Shown here piece after piece: positions 20,208 to 27,959 of a stretch of 64,000 bases of DNA (positions are counted from its first letter, which is position 1; the number at the start of each line of letters is the position of its first letter). The position numbers were made by a program, and so were the translations under genes. The stretch is from positions 35,972-99,971 of the forward strand of contig NZ_JBFAJC010000040.1 in assembly GCF_040655075.1 (NCBI RefSeq). Reading direction: 5' to 3'. A model generated the notes under the pieces. It was not told where the DNA came from. It saw only the letters and a program-made list of their open reading frames with translations, and ran no database searches. Source of the DNA: Actinoallomurus sp040655075 (GTDB lineage Bacteria > Actinomycetota > Actinomycetes > Streptosporangiales > Streptosporangiaceae).

Positions 20208-20382
20208 CGACGAGGAACCCCCTATGCCGGCGCCGGCCGGCAACTGGACACCGTGCCAGCCTGCTACAAGCCCGACGCCAACATCGTCACGAGCCAAGCG
20301 GCATTCTCCCCGGCGGAGCGAAATTCCTCGCTTTGCCCGACGTCAGCCCCTGTCTGAGGGCATGGCCGGCATGTGAACCGCT

Positions 20383-20930
20383 TCAGGCCTTATGGCGCAC
20401 GAGGCGGTTCCCTCGGGGATACCTGCCGCTCAAGCCCAGTGCGCGATCGAACAGGGGCGCATGGGCCCTTGCGGCACATCGTCGGTGAGTAGGCCGCGTG
20501 TGGCGCCTCGCATGCGAGGCGCCACACGCGTGTAGGTGTCGAACGTGCCTTGGCCAGGGACCGTGGGGAGGCTGATGGCATGACCGGCGGCTACAGCCAG
20601 GTCCCACGCGTGGGTGGTGAATTCGGCGATGCGGATCTCGCCAAGCGCAGTGGCGGTCGTGGACAGTCCGCCAGTTCCCCTTCCCGCGCTGGCCGGTTCG
20701 CACCAGCCCCTCGCCGCCAGCTCCGCTTCGTCAGCCAGTAGTTGAGGTCCGGCCGGGCTCAGGTCGTCCGGCGAGGAAGGGCACCGGGTTGGCGGTCAGC
20801 AGACTGGAGTCCCCTGCCGTAGGGAGCATCATGGCGATGTGATTGACCAGGACTTTCACCGTGCACCACCGGTACGCCGGTGACGGTGTCCACGACGTTT
20901 GTTGACCACCTGGTCCACATCATGCTTCCA
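20383..20930 (-). pseudogene. TIGR03086-type maleylpyruvate-isomerase-like protein, decayed
   Basis: Fragments in different frames match the mycothiol-dependent DinB-like family: VKVLVNHIAMMLPTAGDSS (about 20850), EIRIAEFTTHAWDLAVAAG (about 20600), and the C-terminus APLFDRALGLSGRYPRGN near 20420. Frameshifts separate the pieces and no uninterrupted frame exceeds about 100 codons. The N-terminal 30 residues are not clear. An 18-base inverted repeat (GTGTGGCGCCTCGCATGCGAGGCGCCACAC, 20499-20528) lies inside the remnant. Confidence 0.6.
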
Positions 20931-20970
20931 TAGTGGTCCAATTGGTCGACAACTCTGGTGGAGGATTCCG

Positions 20971-21384
20971 ATGCAGCAGACCGAGACGGAGCGGAACAAG
21001 GCCGTTGTCCTCGAGTTCCTGACGACAGCGTTCAGCTCCAAGGACTTCGCCTCGCTGGACCGGCACGTGCACCCGGACTACGTGCAGCACAACCCGTTCA
21101 TCCCGCCGACCAAGGCAGGGCTGCGCGGGTTCATCGCCGCCATGCCCGACACCACCCGCTACGAGCCGGGCGCGATCATCGCTGAGGGAGACCTGGTCAT
21201 GGTCCATGGCCGGTACTCCGGCGGGTCCGACACGCCCCTCCTCGGGGTCGACATCTTCCGCTTCGAGGACGGCCTGGTGGTGGAGCACTGGGACGTCCTG
21301 CAGGACGAGGTGGCTGCGGAGGACACCGTGGCAGGCAACCCCATGTTCACCCCGCAGGCCAGCCCGGCCGGCCGGCAGGCCTGA
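20971..21384 (+). CDS. SnoaL-like (NTF2-fold) protein
   Basis: A 137-residue cone-fold protein of the SnoaL/NTF2 superfamily: NKAVVLEFLTTAFSSKDFAS, then HPDYVQHNPFIPPTKAGLRG and ALVMVHGRY-like VMVHGRYSGG, DIFRFEDGLVVEHWDVLQDE. The QHNP and EHWDVLQ motifs are those of the YesE/ester cyclase-like group (predicted SnoaL-like aldol condensation enzymes). ATG 20971 follows GGAGG seven bases upstream. It is monocistronic, with a strong hairpin 130 bases downstream. The small-molecule substrate is unknown. Confidence 0.85.
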   Translation: MQQTETERNKAVVLEFLTTAFSSKDFASLDRHVHPDYVQHNPFIPPTKAGLRGFIAAMPDTTRYEPGAIIAEGDLVMVHGRYSGGSDTPLLGVDIFRFEDGLVVEHWDVLQDEVAAEDTVAGNPMFTPQASPAGRQA

Positions 21385-21516
21385 CCTGGCGAGGCGACGC
21401 CTCGGGTATGCGCTCTGCGGCGTCCGACGCAAAGACCCAGCACCGACCCCGCCGACCCCGCCGGCCTCGCGGCACGCCAACCTGAACCCCGGGAATCTAG
21501 AGCGCGAAAGATGAAA

Positions 21517-21554
21517 CGAGAGCGACGTCCCCCGGGAAGGTGGCGTCGCTCTCG
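21517..21554 (+). terminator. Hairpin terminator after the SnoaL-like gene
   Basis: CGAGAGCGACG (21517-21527) and CGTCGCTCTCG (21544-21554) form a perfect 11-bp stem around a 16-base loop. There is no T-run, as is common for actinomycete terminators. It can also serve the IS5 remnant converging from the right. Confidence 0.65.
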
Positions 21555-21564
21555 CGCTGCGACC

Positions 21565-21745
21565 CAGGTCAGCAGCTGATGCCGGTGTGCAGCACGAACA
21601 GGGGCGCGGGCAAGTCCTGGCGGTCGGGCATCCGCAGCCTGCCTTCCACCGGCTTCGGACCCGGCTCGGGCAGCAACGGCTCGATGAGCGACCACAGTTC
21701 GTCCGAGACGACCCGCGGACACGACTCCCCTCTGCGTCAGACGGA
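21565..21745 (-). pseudogene. IS5-family transposase, 5' fragment
   Basis: The minus strand reads VVSDELWSLIEPLLPEPGPK followed by EGRLRMPDRQDLPAPLFVLH and TGISC before a stop at about 21570. This is the DUF4096 N-terminal region of IS5/IS427-group transposases. Only about 60 residues remain; the DDE domain is missing. Confidence 0.7.
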
Positions 21746-21936
21746 ATCCGTGGCGTATGGAGATACAAAGCGGGAGCGGCTGCCCCGCCCTCAGGGGCCC
21801 TCAGGGACATGTCGGTTTGTATCAGGCGAATCGGCCGGATGCTAAACCAGGCCCATCAGTGGAAATAGCACCTCGAATGCCCTCTGAGTTCGGCATAAGA
21901 AACCGATCTCAGACAGGCCGACTACGGCTTCTTCGA

Positions 21937-22035
21937 CTTTACGACACCCAGGATGCGAGCTTCATCGGTCGTATTACTTCCGTTTCTTTACGACACCCCA
22001 CGATGCGAGCTTCGTCGGTCGTGTGGCTTCCGTGC
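21937..22035. repeat. 49-50 bp direct tandem duplication
   Basis: Two adjacent copies, 21937-21985 and 21986-22035, begin CTTTACGACACCC and share GATGCGAGCTTC, TCGGTCGT and CTTCCGT with about ten differences. The right copy contains the last codons of the secreted-protein gene on the minus strand; the left copy lies just past its stop. It is most simply an old tandem duplication of the gene's 3' end. Confidence 0.75.
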
Positions 22036-22785
22036 AAAGTGGGTGGCTTCGATCGCCGAAGTAGGCGACGCCAGAGACGATCGCTGCGAGGTCGTACTCA
22101 ATGGGGCACTCCGTGTTCGACTGAACGAGCGCGCCGCAACCGTCTTTGCTGAGGTCCACGGAGACACCCGGCGCCCAGTGATATTGCGGACACGCCTGTT
22201 GCAGCACGCCCAGCCCGGCCGCGGTAGGCGTGCCCGCGCGGCTCTTGAACGTGAAGAGGACGTTCGAGGCCCCCGCGACCGTAGCCGAAGGACCGACGAA
22301 TGCGGCGATCCCATGGGTCGTGATCGTGAAGAGCTTTGCGTTCTCGTCGCAGCCAGCACCGCCGTAGAGATCGTAGGTGATGGCGGCGACGTCATGCCTG
22401 TCGAACACGTAGGTGCGCCGCCGTGTCAGGTCTTGACTCGCGGTTTCGCAGTCCTTGCTCCGCAGGTGCCGATAATCGCATGCGCAATGTCTTTGCACTT
22501 GTGGTTATCGACGGTCTTCTCACCTCCGGCGCCGGTCGGCTCCTGCGGAACCGGCCTCACCTTAACCGGATTAAACGGCTTAACCATGATCGTGCCCGGA
22601 ACGCAACCGACCTCGCCGAGAGTGACGCCCCCGCCGGTGGTGCGGGCTGCCTGCTGGGGTGCCGGAGCGGACACGGCGTTCGCCGCGGTCGCGCCGCCGA
22701 AGATCGCCAGGCTGACCACGGCGGCACCGAGCCCGAGCGAGACCTTCCCCTTACGGCTCGCTCGGAGCGTGGCGAGTCTGTTCAT
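21974..22785 (-). pseudogene. Secreted cysteine-containing protein, frameshifted
   Basis: ATG 22785 starts a Sec signal peptide (KGKVSLGLGAAVVSLAIFGG, cleavage after ANA). A Gly/Pro-rich segment (APAPQQAARTTGGGVTLGEV) follows, then DNHKCKDIAHAIIGTCG. This frame stops at 22426, while a second frame, overlapping from about 22460, continues SKDCETASQDLTRRRTYVFD to GVVKKRK (stop 21974). The two pieces together make one about 270-residue extracellular protein with six or more cysteines. The family is unknown. A single-base change near 22450 separates the halves; it may be a real mutation or a sequencing error. Confidence 0.6.
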
Positions 22786-23090
22786 AGTGTGACCCTTTTC
22801 GACTAGAAGTCGTCGTCCCCGTTACGCCGCCAACGGCGCGTCTGCGTATGAGAGGTACTCCCGGGCAGAGACGGGGACGGCGGTGTCCAGGAGAGGACAC
22901 CACGGCGTGTGCGGCCCGCACCACCACATGAACAGGTGACCTTCCGGACGGTCCCTCAAGGAGAAACTCACCCGTCTGCCCAGCACGTCTTTGACCACTC
23001 CCTCTTCGTTGACTTGGAGGCGGAGGGAGCAGCAGCCGGGTCGCGGATCAACCCCCAGCAGGGTGGGCCGCCGTCCATGACTCGCGGCCC
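22786..23090. other. Intergenic region with a short hairpin
   Basis: No gene seen. A perfect 7-bp inverted repeat GGTGTCC/GGACACC with a six-base loop lies at 22882-22901, upstream of the secreted-protein gene. The promoter of that gene should lie just right of 22785. Confidence 0.45.
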
Positions 23091-24110
23091 TTAGGAGACG
23101 ACGTCGTCCGCGAGGGGCTCGTCCAGGTCCGGGAGGTCAGGGAAGTGCGGTCCTATGGCCTGGCCGGGCCGGACCACGGCAGACTTGGGCCGGTCGTCGT
23201 GCAGCAGCCGGGTCGCGTCGGTCTTCGCGTAGTGCCCGGCGGGGTCGGCGGCGTTCTTGGCCAGGTCGATCACGGAGAGGTCGATGTCGGCGACGATGAG
23301 GCCCTCGGCCTGCTCGTCGAGCGGCTTGCCCAGGGGAGTGCCGTCGGGGCCGAAGATGCGGGAACTGCCGGCGCCAGGGGTCAGCAGGGCGCGCTGCTCA
23401 TCAGTGGTCGCGAAGGTCTCGATACCGCGCTCGCTGATTACCTGGGTCGGGGCGATGACGAAGCAGCCGCCCTCCAGGGCGTAGGTCTGGGTGACAGCCA
23501 TGTTCGCCTCGGCACCGAGCGCGTACGCGAGGCCCTTGTAGAGCCCGAAGGCGGGCCAGGCCGCGACGTGGACCTGTTCGTGCTGCGCGTACAGCGCGTA
23601 CTTGGTCAGCGGCTGGAGGTGCTCCCAGCAGTTGAGGGCGCCGAGCCTGCCCAGCGGGGTGTCGACGACCTTGAGGTGGCTGCCGTCGCTCTCGCCGAAG
23701 AGGCTGCGCTCGACGTGGGTGGGCTTGAGCTTGCGGCGGTGCAGGAGGACGTCACCGTCCGGGGCGATGAGGGACTGGGCCATGTAGAGGCTGCCGTGAT
23801 CCTTCTCGCTGTACCCGAGGGCGAGGGTGACGCCGGTGCGGCGGGCCGCCTGCCGGATGGCGGTGAGGTGCTTGCCGTCCACCGTCGGAGAGTTGGCGTG
23901 GTAGCGGGCGATGTACGGCATCTGACCGGCGACCGCGCCCAGCCACAGGAACAGGGGGTAGCCCGGAATCCAGGTCTCGGGGAAGGCGACCAGGGCCACG
24001 TCCTGCGCGGCGGCCTCCTCGATGAGGCCAATGGTCTTCTCCACGGTGGCGTCGGCGTCGAGCCACACGGGCTCGGCCTGGACGGCGGCGATACGGTAGG
24101 TGGTCGGCAC
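23091..24110 (-). CDS. Nitrilase (arylacetonitrilase-like)
   Basis: A 339-residue cytosolic nitrilase that would hydrolyse R-CN to R-COOH plus ammonia. The catalytic triad is visible: Glu45 in VAFPETWIPGYP, Lys127 in LHRRKLKPTHVER and Cys161 in GALNCWEHLQPL, with the spacing (82 and 34 residues) known for plant and bacterial nitrilases. The GTG at 24110 is the start because AGGAGG stands five bases upstream; a longer frame from 24167 is unsupported. It lies beside a 4-hydroxyphenylacetate catabolic operon and shares its AraC neighbour, so hydroxyphenylacetonitrile is an attractive but unproven substrate. Confidence 0.9.
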   Translation of the reverse strand: MPTTYRIAAVQAEPVWLDADATVEKTIGLIEEAAAQDVALVAFPETWIPGYPLFLWLGAVAGQMPYIARYHANSPTVDGKHLTAIRQAARRTGVTLALGYSEKDHGSLYMAQSLIAPDGDVLLHRRKLKPTHVERSLFGESDGSHLKVVDTPLGRLGALNCWEHLQPLTKYALYAQHEQVHVAAWPAFGLYKGLAYALGAEANMAVTQTYALEGGCFVIAPTQVISERGIETFATTDEQRALLTPGAGSSRIFGPDGTPLGKPLDEQAEGLIVADIDLSVIDLAKNAADPAGHYAKTDATRLLHDDRPKSAVVRPGQAIGPHFPDLPDLDEPLADDVVS

Positions 24111-24222
24111 TGCGGCCTCCTGGCGGGTTGCGTTCTGCAAGGTGGCCTGACCGTACGCAGCGCCCACTCGGTGGATGCGGCGTTGCGCGCACCGGTGTGC
24201 GGCGTTTTCTGCAGTCGCCGGG

Positions 24223-25161
24223 TCAGGCTTCGCTGCCGTGAGCCGCCCGCAGTTCGGCGGGAGTCCGGCTGTAGGCGCGGACGAAGGCTCGGGTGAAGGT
24301 GGTGCGGTCGGCGAAGCCGTAGCGGGCCGCGACGGCAGAGACGGTCAGGCCGGCGTACCGGGGGTCGGTGAGGGCGCGGTGGGCGGCGCGCAAGCGCTCG
24401 GCGCGGATGAACGCCGCGGGAGAGGTGCCGTCGGCGGCGAACAGCTCGGCCGTGTAGCGCAACGAGACGCCGTGGCGGCGGGCGAGGGCCTCGGCGCTCA
24501 ACCGGGGGTCGGCCAAGTGGTCCCGGACGTGGGCCCGCATAGCGGCGAGCAGCGCTGCTCTCCCGCTGGGCGCCCCCGACTCCTCGCCGGCCACGGCGCG
24601 CAGCGCGGTGGTGAGGAGGTCGACGGCCGTGGCGCCCAGTTCGGCGCGCAGGGCGCCGGTGAGCCCGTCGCTGGTGTCGGCCAGTTCTCGCACGTACGCG
24701 GCCAGCACCCGGACTGCCGGATGCTCTGCGGGCAGCGCGCGGCCGCAGAACTCCTCCGCCCGGCCGACCCGGTCGCGCAACTGGTCGCGCGGCATCTGCA
24801 GCACCAGTTGGCGCGTGTCGGTCGGGAACCGTAGTTGGTAGGGCCGTGAGGCGTCGTACAGTGCGCCGCCGCCGCACGGCAACCCGGCCTCGCGCCCGTC
24901 TTGCAGGACAGCCCCTTCGCCGTCGAGGTGCAGGGAGAACAGGTAGTCGTCGCGCGGCTCGGCGCGCACCAGGCGGGCCGAACGAACGACGACGGAGAAA
25001 CCGCGGGTGCGGACCTCGGTGAGCGTGACCGCTGGGCCCAAGGCGTGGGCGGACACCGAACCGCGGAAGGACCCGTCGACGGAGCCCAGTGACAGTGGCA
25101 CGAAGCTCTCGGTGATCACCTGGGCCCATGCGTCCACGCTCTCGGCGATGAGGACTCCCAT
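24223..25161 (-). CDS. AraC-family activator with AraC-binding-like N-domain
   Basis: A 312-residue regulator. The N-terminal half begins MGVLIAESVDAWAQVITESF, typical of the AraC_binding_2 group (FeaR/OxyB/NahR-like activators of aromatic or nitrile degradation). The C-terminus holds the two HTHs (LSAEALARRHGVSLRYTAEL and VSAVAARYGFADRTTFTRAF). I chose the ATG at 25161; one at 25200 would add 13 residues. Lying 112 bases upstream of the nitrilase on the same strand, it probably activates nitrilase and/or the hpa genes. Confidence 0.85.
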   Translation of the reverse strand: MGVLIAESVDAWAQVITESFVPLSLGSVDGSFRGSVSAHALGPAVTLTEVRTRGFSVVVRSARLVRAEPRDDYLFSLHLDGEGAVLQDGREAGLPCGGGALYDASRPYQLRFPTDTRQLVLQMPRDQLRDRVGRAEEFCGRALPAEHPAVRVLAAYVRELADTSDGLTGALRAELGATAVDLLTTALRAVAGEESGAPSGRAALLAAMRAHVRDHLADPRLSAEALARRHGVSLRYTAELFAADGTSPAAFIRAERLRAAHRALTDPRYAGLTVSAVAARYGFADRTTFTRAFVRAYSRTPAELRAAHGSEA

Positions 25162-25220
25162 ACACCCCAGTATGGGCCTGACATGTGTCACCGATGTCAA
25201 CCCACCGGCTGCGGTGCCCT

Positions 25221-25763
25221 TCAGGCCCGGTGCCGGGCGTCGAATTGTGTGGAGTGGGCGGTCAGCTTGCCCAGCAGCTCAATGAGGGTGTGCTGCTCCT
25301 CCTCGCTGAGCGAACCTGCCCACTCGTGTTCGCGCTCGTTGTGTGCCTGGAAGGCCGAGGTGATCGCTTCCAGGCCGGCGTCGGTGAGGCGGAGCTGGAC
25401 GGCACGGCCGTCGTACTCCGCGCGCTCCTTGCCGACCAGGCCGTCCCGCTCCAACGTGCTCACCAGCGCCGACACGGCCGCACGGCTCATGCCGGACAGC
25501 TCTGCGACCTTCCTGGCCTCCACCGGGCCCGCCAGCCAGATCGCGAACAGCACTCGGAACCCGGGCCAGGACCAGCCGCGCGGCCGGTGCACCGTCGACT
25601 CCAGGTCGTAGACGAGCATGCTGGCGGCGCGGGTGAGCGTCAGCACCAGGCGCATGGCGAGCGGGTCGACAGCGGGCAGTTCCCGGCCGACCAGCGCAAC
25701 GGCGTGGTCGATGAACGACCAGAAGTGCAGGTGCTCAGCGTCGGCCTGTCGTTCCTCGGTCAC
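25221..25763 (-). CDS. MarR-family regulator of the hpa operon
   Basis: A 180-residue winged-helix MarR protein with WPGFRVLFAIWLAGPVEARK, the recognition-helix region VAELSGMSRAAVSALVSTLE and the wing RDGLVGKERAEYDGRAVQLR. It is divergent from hpaC with a 201-base gap that contains the only AT-rich stretch nearby. By position it is the counterpart of HpaR, the MarR-type repressor of homoprotocatechuate genes, although the sequence is longer at the N-terminus than E. coli HpaR. Confidence 0.82.
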   Translation of the reverse strand: MTEERQADAEHLHFWSFIDHAVALVGRELPAVDPLAMRLVLTLTRAASMLVYDLESTVHRPRGWSWPGFRVLFAIWLAGPVEARKVAELSGMSRAAVSALVSTLERDGLVGKERAEYDGRAVQLRLTDAGLEAITSAFQAHNEREHEWAGSLSEEEQHTLIELLGKLTAHSTQFDARHRA

Positions 25764-25964
25764 ATGCGGAGTCTAGGCCGGGCGGCGCCGCCCGGCGGGT
25801 GTCCGGCCCACTCGATGTTTCCGGCGAGTAACAGCTTGTTTGCTCCCGCGGCTTCCCAAGCTCCCGCACCCAGGCGTACGGTCAACAACTAATCAAAGCT
25901 TTTATTATCTCCACGAACCTCCATCGGATGCCCCGCCGAGCTGGACGAACGCCAGGGAGCCCAC
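25764..25964. promoter_or_regulatory. Divergent marR/hpa promoter region
   Basis: The block CAACAACTAATCAAAGC followed by TTTTATTATCTCC (about 25884-25913) is strikingly AT-rich against its 70 % GC surroundings and lies 50-80 bases before hpaC. It is the likely promoter and MarR target for the catabolic operon. No perfect palindrome was found. Confidence 0.45.
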
Positions 25965-26468
25965 ATGCCCGAAGTTCTTGCCCCACCCCGTCCCGCCGCA
26001 CTGCGCGCCTGCATGTCCCGGTTCACCACCGGCGTCACCGTGGTCACCTACGAAGGCGACGACGGACCGCGCGGCGCGACGATGAACTCGTTCACCTCCG
26101 TATCCGCGGACCCCCCGCTGATCCTGATCAGCGTCGCCCGCCGGGCCCGCTGCCACGACCAACTCGTCGGGCGGCCCTTCTGCGTCAACATCCTCGGCGC
26201 CGAACACGAAGCTCTCGCACGGCAGTTCGCGGGTACGGCGGGGGCCGCCGAGCCCCGTTGGATGCCCGGCGCCCGCGTCCCCCGCCTCGACAACCCGCTG
26301 GCCTGGATCGAGTGCGAGCCCTGGCGGTCGTACGACGGCGGCGACCACACCCTCGTCCTCGGCCAGGTCACCGACCTCGGCCACCGCGACGGTGACGCCC
26401 TCACCTACGCCTGGAGCCGCTTCGGCACGGCCGCCGAATCCTCCGACGGCATCGAACACCTCATCTGA
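25965..26468 (+). CDS. hpaC: Flavin reductase component of 4-HPA 3-monooxygenase
   Basis: A 167-residue flavin reductase-like split-barrel protein: MSRFTTGVTVVTYEGDDGPR and GATMNSFTSVSADPPLILIS are the FMN/FAD-binding signature, and FCVNILGAEHEALARQFAG completes the domain. It supplies reduced flavin, with NADH as donor, to the hydroxylase encoded 39 bases downstream. The ATG at 25965 follows AGGGAG. First gene of a six-gene operon. Confidence 0.88.
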   Translation: MPEVLAPPRPAALRACMSRFTTGVTVVTYEGDDGPRGATMNSFTSVSADPPLILISVARRARCHDQLVGRPFCVNILGAEHEALARQFAGTAGAAEPRWMPGARVPRLDNPLAWIECEPWRSYDGGDHTLVLGQVTDLGHRDGDALTYAWSRFGTAAESSDGIEHLI

Positions 26469-26507
26469 CGTCTCGCCTTCCCGCCGACTTCCCCCAGGAG
26501 CACCACC

Positions 26508-27959
26508 ATGGCCGCACGTACCGGCAAGGAATACCTCGAGCGACTGTCCGCCTCCCGCCCAACCGTCCACATCCAGGGCGAGACCATCACCGGCGGTGTC
26601 CAGGACCACCCGGCCTTCCGCAATGTGGTGCGCACGTACGCAGAGCTGTACGACCTGCAGCACTCCGCCGAGCACAAGGACACCCTGACCTACACCTCCC
26701 CCACCTCGGGCGAGCCGGTCGGCACCTCGTTCCTGACCCCGAAGACGCCGGACGACCTGGTCAAGCGGCGCAAGGCGTTCAAGGTGTGGGCCGACTACAG
26801 CAACGGCATGCTCGGCCGCACCGGCGACTACATGAACAGCTCCCTGATGGCGCTGGCCTCCGCCGCCGACTGGTTCGCCCAGGCCAACCCCGCCTTCGGC
26901 GAGAACATCCGCCGCTACTACGAGAAGGTCCGCGAAGAGGACTTGCTGTGCACGCACACCCTGATCCCGCCGCAGGTTAACCGGGCGGTGGCCGGTACCC
27001 AGCAGGCCGGCGGAAAGCTGGCCGCGCGGATCGTGAAGGAGGACGACAACGGGGTCGTCATCCGCGGCGCGCGGATGCTCGCCACCATCGCCCCGTTCGC
27101 CGACGAGATGCTCGTCTTCCCCTCGACCGTGCTGCGCGGCACCCCCGAGGACAGGCCGTACTCGTACGCCTTCGCCATCCCCAACGACACGCCCGGCCTG
27201 CGCTACATCGCCCGCGAACCGCTCGACTACGACCGCCCCCGCCACGACCACCCGCTCTCCTCCCGCTTCGAGGAATCGGACTGCGTGGTCGTCTTCGACG
27301 ACGTGCACGTCCCCTTCGAGCGCTGTTTCGCGCTCGGCGACGCCGAGTTGTGCAACGGCTTCTACTCCCAGACGTCGTCCGTGGTGCACATGACGCACCA
27401 GGTCGTCACCCGGACGTCCGCCAAGACCGAGTACATCCTGGGTCTAGTGTCCCTGCTGACCGATGCCATCGGCATCGAGCAGTTCCAGCACGTCCAGGAG
27501 GACATCGCCGAGATCATCACCACGCTGGAGATGCTGCGCGCGTTCCTGCGCGCCGCCGAGGCCGACGCCGAGATCAACGAGTACGGCGTCCTCACCCCGG
27601 CCTTCGCCCCGCTGAACGCGGCCCGCAATCTCTACCCCAAGCTCTACCAGCGCTTCCCGCAGATCCTGCGCAAGCTCGGCGCCTCCGGCCTGATGGCCAC
27701 GCCGACCGAGCTCGACATCAATGGCCCGGCCGCCGCCGACATCGAGGCCTACCTGCAGTCCGCGACCCTGACCGGCCCGGAGCGCATGAAGCTGTTCCGG
27801 CTGGTGTGGGACACCTGCATCTCCGCCTTCTCCAGCCGCCAGGCGCTGTACGAGTACTACTTCTTCGGCGACCCGGTCCGCATGGCGGGCGCCTACGTGA
27901 AGTCCTACGACCGCGAGCCGCACAAGGCCAAGGTTCAGGGATTCCTGGAGCGATCCTGA
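26508..27959 (+). CDS. hpaB: 4-hydroxyphenylacetate 3-hydroxylase, oxygenase subunit
   Basis: A 483-residue FADH2-dependent oxygenase of the HpaB/acyl-CoA-dehydrogenase fold. It begins RTGKEYLERLSASRPTVHIQ and shows GDYMNSSLMALASAADWFAQ, the active-site helix region LLCTHTLIPPQVNRA, SDCVVVFDDVHVPFERCF and HQVVTRTSAKTEYILGL. It hydroxylates 4-hydroxyphenylacetate to 3,4-dihydroxyphenylacetate using reduced flavin from HpaC and O2. Related enzymes act on other phenols, but the downstream homoprotocatechuate genes support this substrate. The RBS is AGGAG; its TGA overlaps the next ATG (ATGA-type, start at 27959). Confidence 0.93.
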   Translation: MAARTGKEYLERLSASRPTVHIQGETITGGVQDHPAFRNVVRTYAELYDLQHSAEHKDTLTYTSPTSGEPVGTSFLTPKTPDDLVKRRKAFKVWADYSNGMLGRTGDYMNSSLMALASAADWFAQANPAFGENIRRYYEKVREEDLLCTHTLIPPQVNRAVAGTQQAGGKLAARIVKEDDNGVVIRGARMLATIAPFADEMLVFPSTVLRGTPEDRPYSYAFAIPNDTPGLRYIAREPLDYDRPRHDHPLSSRFEESDCVVVFDDVHVPFERCFALGDAELCNGFYSQTSSVVHMTHQVVTRTSAKTEYILGLVSLLTDAIGIEQFQHVQEDIAEIITTLEMLRAFLRAAEADAEINEYGVLTPAFAPLNAARNLYPKLYQRFPQILRKLGASGLMATPTELDINGPAAADIEAYLQSATLTGPERMKLFRLVWDTCISAFSSRQALYEYYFFGDPVRMAGAYVKSYDREPHKAKVQGFLERS

